A stretch of DNA of 64,000 nt, from NCBI GenBank assembly GCA_902728285.1, contig CACVBU010000083.1, positions 1-64,000 on the forward strand. Direction: 5' to 3'. Below are positions 1-12,327 of this stretch, in pieces. This DNA comes from Clytia hemisphaerica (Eukaryota > Cnidaria > Hydrozoa > Leptothecata > Clytiidae). The translations under genes and the position numbers were made by a program. Positions within the stretch are counted from its first letter, which is position 1. Every line of letters starts with the position of its first letter. A model generated the notes under the pieces. That model did no database searches, was not told where the DNA came from, and saw only the letters and a program-made list of their open reading frames with translations.

Positions 1-3000
1 GATTTGGCAACTTTGTTCAGCAAACTGGCTGATACATCGCCAAATGTTAGTAGCTCTTTGGTGTCTATCTGTTGGATCAGAACCATACCATCAACCACAT
101 ACGGCGTGTCTGGTGGAACCGCTTCGCAGATTGATGGAGATGATGCTTCGATCGTATCTGAAAATAAGATGTTTTAATGTTAATATCTGATAGGTTTTTC
201 GTTTTTCTGCCACAATCAAAATTTGAATATGAAACTTTTATAAAGCGATTTTCAACCAACACCAGAGGTATATTTGTATTTCTCACTGAATCAGTTTAAT
301 GTCCTTTTCGCCAGAACTAACAGACGTAACAATATAACAAGGGACATACCGATAAGGATTTTGGAATAGGGAAAAGAATGGCATACTTACTAAGCAGCTT
401 TGACTTTGCAGTTTTGACCATTGATCCATCTGGCAACCCTAATGCCCAAGGAATTGGACTTAATGAATACTGTAGGACTTGTCTCAAAGTCAAGCCATTT
501 CCATTTCTGGCAAGAACAAGTAATCTCCCGAAAAGACTTCTTTCGGCAGCGAGCGTGATGGTTTTATCTTGTAGTTTGACTGTTTTCTTCTTGGCCATGG
601 AGCTGAACGTCTTCAAGGCTAGCTGTTTGATCGGTTCATAGAAAGAAACTTTCGATGTTTTGATACGATCATCTATAAATAAGTTCATCGCTTCTGTACC
701 TCTCTTTAAAGCCTCAGACAGTTGCTTGGTGACTTCCTCATTAGCTTCAAGCCCAGACGTGATATTGATCAATGCATCACGTTGGTCGAATGGTGATCCC
801 CAACTAGTGAGAACTTCGAGAGCTGTTTCCACGTTTGTAATGTGGAATTCCATACGGGTCTTACGCAAATCCTTTGGAACACTGTCAGAGCGGTTGCCAA
901 ACTCTTCTTGCATTTGGGCCATACATTTGGAGGCGATGTGGCTAGTCAAAACCCATCTTTGTATGGTGCCGGGCGATGTACTGTACCCTTTGATTCCCCC
1001 ACTGCATTTCTGTTCACGGTTGATTGACTGCTCAATGGCTTGATCGGTCGGAACTTTGTTGAATTTGCCAGGTGATCGTTTAACAGAGAAATTTCCATTC
1101 CTGATTAAGACAAAAGAATAAGATAACATTTTAGAACAATATTAATTTTGCAGCAGTTACTCTTAAGATTAAAAAGAAAGACTGTAATCGAAAAAAGGTT
1201 TTATTCGAGGCTTAATGAAACTGACAAAACTAATTTCCAGGCATAAATCTTTATAAATAATTTCATTTCAATGCTATCACTTACATGAACTCTTGATGAA
1301 TATTTGGATGGGTATCTTCTAATTTCATCATTTCAGCCCAGTAAAAGGTGAGATATCTTGAATAATTTTGTCGGTCATAAGCAAAGAACCATGGGATCAT
1401 CTTGCGGGTTGTTTCGAGATGGAGCTCCCAGTCACCAAGTTTTGTTGCTCGGTTATGGGCAAATAGGATATTCATCATGTCGAGACAAGACATCCAAAAT
1501 GAGCTAGTAGCTCCTCTGTCGTTGCGCAAAACTTCTCCATGCTTTTGAACCTCATCCGCAAACTCTTCGTCTTTAATGATTTCCATAAACGTGTCCAAAG
1601 AAGGCTGGAAATGTCAAAAAAAGTCAAAATATAATATATTCTTTTTTAGATGAAAAAGCTTTACCGAGCTAAAAATAACAACTCATCGTTAACTCAACCT
1701 AGATCATATGCAGAAATGTTCCTTCAGAGAGAAATGGAACACTAAAGGTTTTTTGAGAGACTTACAGTTTTTTTGCATTCATCAAATTCATCAGTAGATG
1801 TAAAACGTTCTAGAAGATGTTGTTTCTTGTTTTCTTTAAGCCAATTCTTGAAGCTTTCGATTTGTAAACGAGTCAGCGCTTCGTAGAGATATTCCAGCAC
1901 TCGCATGGCGTGGTTGTACTGTTTGCCATTCAGCATACGATCAATTGACGCTCCAGAGCCTGTGAATGAAATGATTTTTTGTAAAAAATGTTTTTCGTAA
2001 ATAGAGTTAGCTTACCGAAGTGGGTATTGATAAGGGTTTTATCGAATGAAAATATACCTAGTAAGTCGGATTCAATTATCCAGTCACGTAGTCCTGCATC
2101 GTGAAAACGTTTGCCAATCACTGCAATGAATATACACGATGTATGAAATGCACCCATCCTCAAAACAATGAAATCTTTTAAATCTTTATGAACCGGATTC
2201 ATCAAAACCTGAATGAAGAAAAGAAAATGCAGCCTTTGAAAAGGATTTTGTTTGAAATAAGGTTTTCACCCAGGTGCTTGGTAGAATTATTTCCTACTTT
2301 TTAATATAGATGGAGTGAAAAGAATTGGGAAACTAGAATTTAATGACAATAAATTGCGAAAGTAGCCTGATATTGCTGTTTGATTACATTAATCAGTATT
2401 TATAAACCAAAATTCCTAGATAAATGAAAATAATACCTCGCATGCCTTCGCATATATTGCTTGGTCAACAACTACATCAACCTCAGTCAGTTGGAGCTTC
2501 TCAGCTTTTAATTTAGATTGGGTGAGTAACTCCAATACAGTGTCCAACTTTGTTGGTGATTCGTTGATGGCTGGAAGGTAACTGATATTATGTTCAGGTT
2601 CATTTTCGTATGGATAAATCAAGTAGTTGAAACCTTTCCAAGAAGGGACGTTTTTCGAATTCTCACGGAGGAGCACCCAGTAGAAATCCATAAGTCTAGA
2701 TGCATCTGTTCTCTCAATGTCATCAGTTTCTGTCGACACATCAATGTCATCAGGTTCCGCTCTTTTCTTGCCTTTTTTGTAGCGTGCGATTTCACTAGGT
2801 AATGGAGCAAATGAACGCTTTCTTTCTTCTCTGCCACGTGTCGTTCGCAATGTAGCACTCCTTTCATTTTCCGCTTCTTGTTTGAGTTGGATAGCTATTC
2901 CATTTGTGACGTGCATTGATTCACCTTAAAAATAATAAGGAAAATGTTAAGGCAACGACTATTTAATAATTGATAGACAACAAGAAGAATGTCAAATTTC

Positions 3001-5786
3001 TGGTAGAATCAATTTATGCCAAAGATAAGGTCTCAGTAAAAAGTTGAAATCAATGATTAACGATTAGTGGAGTTTGAAATACACTATTTTCGAAAAGATA
3101 TGCTCGAAATACCTGTCAAAGTCTCAGGATTAATATCATTATTGTCCCAAACAAATGTTAAAAACAAATTAGGAACAAGAGTAGATGGTACGTATGTTTG
3201 CACTGAGTCGTTTTCGATTGCTTGGAGGGCAAGTGACGTTTCCATGAAGTTGATTTCATCATATGAGATTGAATGCCCCATGCGATTCAACCATTCAATC
3301 ATCGACCGAGATCCAGTTTTTCGTTTGACGCACCAACCAAAGATAGCCTGCTTTGAGCAACGGTACTTGCCATTCAAACAATTGTAAATGATGTCTTGAG
3401 AAATTGATGATATTATTTTCTTCTTCCTTTTCTTCAATCGGCACATTCTCACACTTGAGATGATTGTGGTGATAAGGCTTTCTAACAGCGGTGGTATCTT
3501 TGTTCTGCACCTCACAATTTCATCTTCACTGGGAGGCCAATTGACGTAGGTTTCGTCGAGAGCTTTGATTTCTCTCTTTATCGCTTTCCCAACAATGTCA
3601 ATTTGCCTCTTAAGAGAGACATTCCTTTTACTCTTTGTTCTCTTAAGTTTTTTAAAAAGCAGCTCTATGATCTGACCTTTTTCCAGTACATTGTTAAATA
3701 AAAACCTTTCACCGTGTTTTGGTGTCCAAACGTCAACTTTTCCATCTAAATGATCAATGACGGTGTCACATAAAGTGCGTTTATCAGGGACTTTTTCATT
3801 AGGTGAAATTTTGGAAAACTCTTCCGGCAATCGATTGAGGGTCACAAGTTCACAACTATCCACAACACGCTCTTTGACAAAAGCTAATAAGGCTTCAGTT
3901 GCTTCGTCGGAAGGTTTTTGAACTTGATTACGCTCTTTTCTTGTGAAGTTTGCATGACAAGAACGGTGGTATTGCAACTCTTTGACAACAATATCCCTCG
4001 CAGATATTCCGGAGACTTCCGCAAGAAGACGTTGGTTGTTCCCTTTTTGGATGGCTGTTTCTTGTAGGGTTAATGCTGCCCGCTCGGTGACACACTTCGA
4101 AAGTTTTTCGTAACCACTACCTTCCTTCGATTTTTTGTTGAAACAAAGACAGCACTCATCGTCTGCGATATTTTTCCCTGAAAAGTTTTGATGAATTTTT
4201 TAGTTATAAGCTAGCAATAACATTAATCGTGGGAAAACAGGGTAACATAAGAAAAGTTTGGAACAGTATTTATATTACATAGGGTCGTGAGACAGGCACA
4301 GGAATAAACAATAGCCTAGATATAAATATTTTAAAAAGGTAGAGGAATATTATATGATTTAAGATTATAGTGGGTAGTAAATTGCAATGTCGAAAATATA
4401 AGAAGACATACGGTGTACGGCTCCACGATCTCGCTTTCTTTGGGAAGATCGACGGCGACCGGTATCGGAATTATTTACAAGGTTTTCAGGTACTTCGTTT
4501 TCAGAGCGATTTTTTTGTATGTTGGTGAGCGTTGTCGAATGTGTGTAAACATCGTAACATTTGACGTGGTATTCTAATGTACTCGCGTTTGGTCCATTCA
4601 GCAATTCGATCGCGTTTTTATCTTCCCGGATAGAGCTATGTTAAATGGGAATAACAGAATTAATAAAGACGCTACAGTAATTTGAAAATTAGAATAAAAC
4701 TACGGGAAGTGCCAGACACCGACCAATAAAGGCTACATGGGTTTTCCTCTGATATGCCTAGGGTATTTTGTATGTTTCACCCACACAAGTCTCAGGTACC
4801 GTAAGTCCTTAAAAACGTGTAAAAGAATGGGAAAGTCAGTTCTCTCAAAGGAGGGTGCATCTTTGGATAATAATTCAGCTTTTCGACGCCCTACCGCTGA
4901 ACAAATATGTCGCGGTCAGCAAGAACAGTATTCTCCAGGGTATCCCTCTATGAATTCGTAACAATATACCCCAGGGGGCACTCGATTATGAAAACGACCG
5001 TACGTTCGGCCAAAAATCAGGTCTCTAAAATCGGACCCTTACAGTGCAGGAAAAATTTGGCTGAAAATCGACTCTTATAGTGCAATTTTTCGATATCTTT
5101 TGCCCTTTATTTTCTCAAATTTTACACCCTTACAGTGCACTTTTTCCCGGGCCGAACGCGCCCGGTAGGTCACTTACCTAGAGTGCTCCCCCCGGGCAAT
5201 ATACTCATCAATTGGGTGCCCAGGCTAAATACTTTTTACCCGTTGCAATGTGTAAAATTGCTAAGAATTTATAGGATCTATCTTAATAAGGGTCCAAAAT
5301 CTCTATATTTCATACTTTTTACCTATATTTCATTCTTGTAAAGCTAAACCTGATCAAAAATTTTTATGTTTGACAAAAATGTGCGGATCCAGGCTAGAGC
5401 GCCATGTGACGCACCTTCTCGCCCACTAAAAAGCCAAAGGGATACACAAACATAATTTTCCTTGCTTAGACTTGGAAAATAAAAATAGAAGCATAAAATA
5501 AGTATTCAAGTGAATTTTTAATGTTTTATGAGGAAATTTATGAGGAAATATATGAGGAACTATTTACGGAATAGCCACTTAAAAGAATAAAAAGGGAAAA
5601 GTCAAGACAAAAAGTTACTCACCTGGCTTGCTTTAAACGTTCTAGTGAAACATCAGTTATTTTTCGAACCCTCAGATCACTTCCGGTGTAGACATGAATA
5701 AAACAACTTTCCTTCCTTTTCTTTTTCTTTGGTGGTGTCATTAAAAGTGAATCAACTTTGTTAAAATTTTCATCCCCCTCCATCAT
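1..5786 (-). CDS. Uncharacterised multi-exon gene, transposon-like family (3' end off window)
   Basis: Nine exons can be joined in phase: 5786-5623, 4635-4412, 4177-3113, 2924-2437, 2208-2016, 1959-1766, 1604-1285, 1100-391 and 157-1 (continues off the left edge), giving more than 1,170 residues. Every boundary has GT/AG and matching phase. The first exon carries a basic PPKKKKRK nuclear-signal-like stretch. Exon 3 begins with a Cys/His cluster (ECCLCF, then YHRSCHANF), which looks like a zinc-binding module. Later exons carry blocks that I recognise from a large uncharacterised protein family of cnidarians and other invertebrates: VIGKRFHDAGLRDWIIES, KMIPWFFAYDRQNYSRY, DQAIEQSINREQK and PYVVDGMVLIQ. 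I know no function; the family looks mobile-element associated, but this copy has no frameshift. The start is uncertain: the frame stays open upstream of 5786, so the two adjacent ATGs at 5786 and 5783 are only the best choice. Confidence 0.7.
4963..5203. mobile_element. MITE with imperfect TIRs, in intron 1 of the first gene
   Basis: The left end, about 4965-4983, reads TATACCCCAGGGGGCACTC. The right end, about 5181-5203, is its imperfect reverse complement (GAGTGCTCCCCCCGGGCAAT, then ATA). A second inverted pair lies inside (GTTCGGCC / GGCCGAAC). The core contains three copies of a short ACTCTTATAGTGCA-like unit. It codes for nothing. TATA is present at both edges and may be part of the target duplication. 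Confidence 0.65.
5204..5622. other. Intron 1 remainder
   Basis: AT-rich intron sequence between the MITE and the donor site at 5622-5621. I see no further feature in it. Confidence 0.5.
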
Positions 5787-6147
5787 GATTTGAAAGCATT
5801 TCAAAGTTCTCCCGCCAGAAACAAACGAGAAAACGAAAGTGAAAAATATTTTTTTGGCGTTCCATTTTCCCGCTATAATTTTTTTTCTGGAATGTAAACA
5901 AAAGTATATTTAGGGGGTCGAATAAAAGTTTTAATAGTTTGAAAAAAGACTTTTTTATCCTTTTGACTAATTAAATTGAAAAATAAATAAAGAAAACATT
6001 ACAATTAACTAAGTTAATACAAAAAATATTTAAATTTGTTAAACTTGTTTGTTATAATTGTCACTTTAATAGAAGTGTTAACCCCCGTCTCGAAGCACGG
6101 TGCATCGGTGCCGTGATGTTAGAACTCCGAATTGTAAACAAACATTT

Positions 6148-6160
6148 CCAAGATGGCGGC
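6148..6160. promoter_or_regulatory. YY1-type motif, candidate promoter element
   Basis: CCAAGATGGCGGC contains the full AAGATGGCGGC consensus bound by YY1-family zinc-finger proteins, which is common near animal transcription starts. It lies about 360 bp upstream of the first ATG of the minus-strand gene to the left, in a 730-bp gap (5805-6538) where I see no gene. The motif is seen; its use as a promoter is inferred. Confidence 0.4.
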
Positions 6161-6538
6161 ATGAAAATACGAGAAAAGAAAGGTGTCGTTTTCGTAATTT
6201 CAAAGAGCTACTGTTCAATACATAATTAATTTTGGAAACTCCGGTTTGCTCAGTAACAATTCTTTAGTGTTTTTTTAATGGAATTTGTGGCGTTTGGTTT
6301 GTTCGCAAATTTTGTAGGTACTCACTTTTTTTATGTGACCTCAGCTGCCTGACTATTTCCTTGGGGTCCTCATTGGGCTATCATTGTTATCTGTACCTGT
6401 AGAAAGGAGAAGGATATTGGACAGTAGTTTATAAAAAACTCATTTGTATTTGTGACTAAACAGGACTAATAGTAGGGGGAAATTTGTAAAATCGCTCGAT
6501 TTTTTTAGTCAAAGCACTTGTTATACATTTTTGGAAAG

Positions 6539-8138
6539 CTAAGGGGTAGGGGAATCAAAATAACTTGGGTGCCAATTTTTTTTCGGACACTTTGGTGTGA
6601 TTTTCGAACAAATACGATTCAAAAATGATTCATGCACAAGTTTTTTTGGTATTTGTTGACCGTCGAATATACCACTTTTCTTCCATGCAGCATGTAGCAC
6701 TTTCGAAGGATCAGAAGATTGCATTGGTCCTCCTGACCAAGTCAAAATAACTTCATCAGAGTTTGGATTAAGTTTTGGCCGGATAATGTTGACATATGTT
6801 CTAAAATTTTCAAAGGCGGTGGGTCTCAGGTGAACAGGAGCGGGTCCATATGATGCTATAGTTTTATGGTCCCAAACTGGCACCTTGTAAAACCCGTCTG
6901 CAAAATGGTGACCATTAAACTCATCAATCTTCATTTGAATCGATACTCCGCTTCGATGCGCATTGGCGAGACCAACTTCGACGATCAAATCGTTTCTTAA
7001 GGCTGTAGCAACAGACCTTCTTAGTTTGGTATCTGGGTCTTTTCTAAACATTTCAAAAAATTTGTTAGCTTGTGCTTTCACACGGCCTTCATCATATTTT
7101 CGGACTTGTTCGCGAGTTACGAGCATTTTTTTGTCCTGAGCTCGTCTCACGTGACTTTGGATCCTATCTTTCTTATTAAATTTTTTCCTCCATTGTATCA
7201 ACATTTTCTCGGTTCGAACAATTTCAAGAACATTTAATTGATGGCTTTTATCTTGCGATAAAAACTGTAAAAAGTCTATCAGAGATGAGAGGTATGTTTT
7301 AATTGTTCCCGGAAGGTTCTTGTTAGCTTCCAATTGTTGAATATAACTCAAAAGTAGTTTATCATCCGAAATCAGTGGATATACGGTCTTGACACCAATT
7401 ACACGAAATGCTCTTTCCACATCACCCCTCACTGTCTTTACTGACCTTGAATCTCTGCCACGGTAAGGGCCAGTCATATAGGTCTGAAACTTGTCTAGAA
7501 GAGCAGAAATATTGGAAGTATCTCGATTCATATCGGCTGAAAAACGATCCTCACTGAGATTTGGCAATGAGGGATCTTCACTGAGATTAGGCAATGAGCG
7601 ATCTCCACTGAAATTTGGCAATGAGTTATCATAACTGAGATTGGGCGATGAGAAATTCTCAGAATGGGTTGAATCAGAATCAACGCCTTCACCAAAGTCA
7701 TCATCAGATTCCAAATCAGATTCCAAATCAGATTCATCTTCTTTTGAGTTTGACTTTCCAGTGACATTCGATTTTTGGAGTAAACCTTGTGATTTGGTCG
7801 GTGATCTAACTCCCTTCCAATTCACGGCCATTAAGTTGGGGTCGTAGGGCTTAAAAAGTTTCAACAATGTTTTGTAGTCATCATCAGATGACTTTTTATT
7901 ATGAGTTTTTCCTCTCAGGTGTTCTCCTGGGTTTTTTGTGATTGCGAAACAATCAGGAAACGGGCATGCTTTTCTTATTCTTTTCTTGTTTTTACCAATA
8001 GGTGGTACTGTTCGTAAGCCAAAGAGACCAACCACATTTTTCGATTTTTTGTTGGTCCATTTGTGATGTATTCTGACATGTTTAGGAAGATCACTTTGAA
8101 TAGTATTGCAATGTGGACACATTTTCTGTGTACGGCAC
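6539..8138 (-). CDS. Zinc-finger / tyrosine-recombinase-like protein, C-terminally truncated
   Basis: An unbroken ORF of about 530 codons. An acceptor-like site (pyrimidine run then TTTAG) lies at 8143-8139, so either an upstream exon exists or translation starts at the ATG at 8122 (MCPHCNTIQ). Numbering from 8146: a C2H2 finger (C10, C13, H23, H27), a second finger (C61, C66, H76, H82), then an acidic linker of about residues 133-205 with SLPNLSED-type repeats. A helical segment (235-300) resembles the SAM-like N-terminal domain of phage-integrase-fold recombinases. LANAHRSGVSI (R398) and the hairpin lysine in WDHKT (K428) match the first catalytic arginine and the lysine. The HxxR and tyrosine part is missing; the ORF ends in unrelated-looking residues after about 510. 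It is probably a decayed or repurposed Crypton-like recombinase. The upstream side is the satellite array. Confidence 0.6.
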
Positions 8139-8174
8139 CTAAACAAAAAAAAACAAATTGAGGAGACTTATTAC

Positions 8175-11100
8175 AAATGCAAGTGACTTTTCAATGCAAT
8201 TCGTTCAAATTATTCACAATATTAAGTATATCGACTTGAAAACAGTAGAAATCGAGGACAAACAAATATTTCGATGTTTTTGTTTGCATTTCGTTCAAAT
8301 ATCCGTAAAATCATGTGATTTGATCTGAAAACAGAAAAGTGAGAATCTTTTCGATATTTTTGAATGCAATTCGTTCAAATTATTCATAATTTTAAGTATA
8401 TCGACTTGAAAACAGTAGAAATTGAGGACAAACAAACACTTCGGTGTTTTCGTTTGCATTTCGTTCAAATATCCGTAATATCATGTGATTTGATCTCAAA
8501 ACAGAAAAGTGAGAATCTTTTCGATATTTTTGAATGCAATTCGTTCAAATGCTCATAATATTAAGTATATCGACTTGAAAACAGTAGAAATTGAGGACAA
8601 ACAAACACTTCGGTGTTTTCGTTTGCATTTCGTTCAAATAACCGTAATATCATGTGATTTGATCTGAAAACAGAAAAGTGAGAATCTTTTCGATATTTTT
8701 GAATGCAATTCGTTCAAATTATTCATAATTTTAAGTATATCGACTTGAAAACAGTAGAAATTGAGGACAAACAAACACTTCGGTGTTTTCGTTTGCATTT
8801 CGTTCAAATACACGTTTTTTTTTTATAAGGAACCTTAACTTTGCTCTGAGCCTGGAGTTCCTTATTTTTACAGAGAATTTCAGTCTCAAAGTTCCTTATC
8901 GAGTTCCTTACTACATAGGAAATTTTGAACTTTTTGCCCCTTGAAAGATCAAAATTTGGTCAAATTAGTCCCAATAAGGTACATTATTTTCAAATCCATT
9001 TATTCTCAGCCTGGGCAGTTCCTTAACAATTCCTTATTTTTTGAACCATTTTCAGCCTCGAGTTCCTTATAAACGTGTTCCTTATATAAAAAAAAAAACG
9101 TGTATCCGTAATATCATGTGATTTGATCTCAAAACAGAAAAGTGAGAATCTTTTCGATATTTTTGAATGCAATTCGTTCAAATTATTCACAATATTAAGT
9201 ATATCGACTTGAAAACAGTAGAAATCGAGGACAAACAAATATTTCGATGTTTTTGTTTGCATTTCGTTCAAATATCCGTAATATCATGTGATTTGATCTG
9301 AAAACAGAAAAGTGAGAATCTTTTCGATATTTTTTAATGCTATTCGTTCAAATTATTCATAATATTAAGTATATCGACTTGAAAACAGGACAAACAAATA
9401 TTTCGATGTTTTCATTTGCATTTCCTTCAAATAACCGTAATATCATATGATTTGATTCGAAAACAGAAAAGTGAGAATCTTTTTCGATATTTTTGAATGC
9501 AATTCGTTCAAATGCTCATAATATTAAGTATATCGACTTGAAAACAGTAGATATATTAGCGACAAACAAACTCTTTGGTGTTTTTGTTTGCATTTCGTTC
9601 AAATACCCGTAATATCATGTGATTTGATCTGAAAACAGAAAAGTGAGAATCTTTTCGATATTTTTGAATGCAATTCGTTCAAATGCTCATAATATTAAGT
9701 ATATCGACTTGAAAACAGTAGAAATTAGGGCCAAAGAAACTTTTCATTTGCATTTCCTTCAAATACCCGTAATATCATATGATTTGATCTGAAAACAGAA
9801 AAGTGAAAATCTTTTCGATATTTTTGAATGCAATTCGTTCAAATGCTCATAATATTAAGTATATCGACTTGAAAACAGGACAAACAGGACAAACAAATAT
9901 TTCGATGTTTTCATTTGCATTTCCTTCAAATAACCGTAATATCATATGATTTGATTCGAAAACAGAAAAGTGAGAATCTTTTCGATATTTTTGAATGCAA
10001 TTCGTTCAAATGCTCATAATATTAAGTATATCGACTTGAAAACAGTAGATATATTAGCGACAAACAAACTCTTTGGTGTTTTTGTTTGCATTTCGTTCAA
10101 ATACCCGTAATAACATGTGATTTGATCTGAAAACAGAAAAGTGAGAATCTTTTTCGATATTTTTGAATGCAATTCGTTCAAATGCTCATAATATTAAGTA
10201 TATCGACTTGAAAACAGTAGATATATTAGCGACAAACAAACTCTTTGGTGTTTTTGTTTGCATTTCGTTCAAATACCCGTAATATCATGTGATTTGATCT
10301 GAAAACAGAAAAGTGAGAATCTTTTCGATATTTTTGAATGCAATTCGTTCAAATGCTCATAATATTAAGTATATCGACTTGAAAACAGTAGAAATTAGGG
10401 CCAAAGAAACTTTTCATTTGCATTTCCTTCAAATACCCGTAATATCATATGATTTGATCTGAAAACAGAAAAGTGAAAATCTTTTCGATATTTTTGAATG
10501 CAATTCGTTCAAATGCTCACAATATTAAGTATATCGACTTGAAAACAGTAGAAATCGAGGACAAACAAATATTTCGATGTTTTTGTTTGCATTTTGTTCA
10601 AATATCCGTAATATCATGTGATTTGATCTGAAAACAGAAAAGTGAAAATCTTTTCGATATTTTTGAATGCAATTCGTTCAAATTATTCATAATATTAAGT
10701 ATATCGACTTGAAAACAGTAGAACTCGAGGACAAACAAACACTTCGGTGTTTTCATTTGCATTTCCTTCAAATACCCGTAATATCATATGATTTGATTTG
10801 AAAACAGAAAAGTGAAAATCTTTTCGGTATTTTTGAATGCAATTCGTTCAAATGCTCATAATATTAAGTATATCGACTTGAAAACAGTAGAAATTAGGGC
10901 CAAAGAAACTTTTCATTTGCATTTCCTTCAAATACCCGTAATATCATATGATTTGATCTGAAAACAGAAAAGTGAAAATCTTTTCAATATTTTTGAATGC
11001 AATTCGTTCAAATGCTCATAATATTAAGTATATCGACTTGAAAACAGTAGATATTAGGGACAAAGAAACTTTTCGATATTTTCATTTGCATTTCCTTCAA

Positions 11101-11345
11101 ATACCCGTAATATCAAATGATTCGATCTGAAAACAGTAGAAATGTGAGAATCTTTTCGAGATTTTTGAATGCAATTCGTTCAAATACTCTTATTATCATA
11201 TGATTTGATCTGAAAACAGTAGAAATGTGAGAATCTTTTCCATATTTTTGAATGCTCATAATATTAAGTATATCGACTTGAAAAAGAATAGAAATTGAGG
11301 GCAAAGGAACTTCTCTATGTTTTCGTTTGCATTTTGTTCAATTTC
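8175..11345. repeat. Tandem satellite array, about 172-bp dimeric units
   Basis: About 18 units recur every 160-178 bp, each containing GCAATTCGTTCAAAT, TATCGACTTGAAAACAG, GCATTTCGTTCAAAT and ATGTGATTTGATC. The two halves of each unit are related to each other (both go GCAWTTCGTTCAAAT, then TTGA-CTGAAAACAG, then a T-rich end), so the basic monomer is about 86 bp. Variant blocks recur in order (for example GTAGATATATTAGCGACAAA near 9546, 10043 and 10217), which suggests higher-order duplication. The last units near 11.1-11.3 kb are degenerate. ORFs inside it are not credible genes. Confidence 0.92.
8811..9102. mobile_element. 292-bp MITE inserted in the satellite, TA target duplication
   Basis: The ends are inverted: CACGTTTTTTTTTTATAAGG on the left; on the right CCTTATATAAAAAAAAAAAC then GTG. 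TA lies on both sides (8809-8810 and 9103-9104). Removing the element plus one TA restores the satellite sequence TTCGTTCAAATATCCG, so boundary and duplication are certain. The inside has repeated GTTCCTTAT/CAGCCT motifs and no coding capacity. It shares its ends with the elements at 53.9 and 40.2 kb. Confidence 0.92.
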
Positions 11346-12327
11346 AACAGCAAATGCTCAAAATATTGCATATGGTTGGATGAGAAATAAAATTTAAATT
11401 TTGATTTAAATTCTTAAGAATTTTTTTTAAGATGAAGGATTCGAAGTCAAAGTGTTCTTCAAACATTCTAAAATTTTGACAAAATATAGTTCATAAAGGA
11501 CAATTCATAACTTAGCCGGTGAGAAATACTTCAATTCTTTTGCACACTCAAAACTCAGAAAAAGGGTACGGATATAAAGACATTTAATGTAAACCTAAAC
11601 TAGAGCCCCGTCAAAAGACTCATGGAAGTCTAAAACTGCTGAGGAAAATCATAGAAACCATGGTATACCGATTTAAAAACCGTAGAAATGGGAGAATGTT
11701 TACTTTTCTCGGCATTTTGTTAAACAATGGTTTATTATCCCTTCGACATTAAAATATTGCTCGTTTTTGCCAGATTATAAGCTCAAAAATCGGGATTTCG
11801 AAAGGATTCTTGGTAGTTTTTCTGAATAACTTAGATGGCTATTTTGTGACGTAACGTCAAAAAGAAGACGCAAAACTGTCAACAAAACAGTTAAGTGACG
11901 TCAATTTTACAAATTTATACCCTCCACGGAAGCTATATATTCGAAAATATTGGACAGTAAAGAAACTTTTTTTTTTATCGTATGACATGAAAAATATCTG
12001 CAATCTGATTGGCTACATTACAGTGCATAAACGTCATATTTTCATATTTGCATTGTTTGTTTTATTTGCACTGTTTCGCTTCATTTATTGCACTGATCAA
12101 TGCAACGGCTTCATTTTTTTGACGTCAATTTCTTTGAGAAAGAACGAAAACGAAGGAAAGAAAGTAGATTTTTCAAGACCTTGTATATTTATATATGGAT
12201 ATATGAAATCCCAATCAACCCCACGTCTTCAAATGCAAAAACTAGTTAAACCAGAAGATTGCATAATAATTTGAAATATGTGAAAAAGAACTTCTTAATG
12301 CACTTTTTAAGAAGGACCAGGGCTTAG
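11346..12327. other. Intergenic stretch with clustered CRE-like sites
   Basis: No convincing gene. It contains two perfect palindromic TGACGTCA sites (11896-11903 and 12120-12127) and a related TGACGTAACGTCA near 11846. A 95-codon plus-strand ORF (11987-12274) with a hydrophobic segment has no recognisable homology and is not called. Confidence 0.4.

Noticed and set aside
8175-11345. Regularly spaced repeats that could suggest a CRISPR array
   Set aside because: Unit and spacer are both repeated and similar, units are about 86/172 bp, there are no cas genes, and the context is eukaryotic; it is a satellite.
11987-12274. 95-codon plus-strand ORF with a hydrophobic stretch
   Set aside because: No recognisable family, no splice or promoter support, and the hydrophobic run comes from T-rich DNA.
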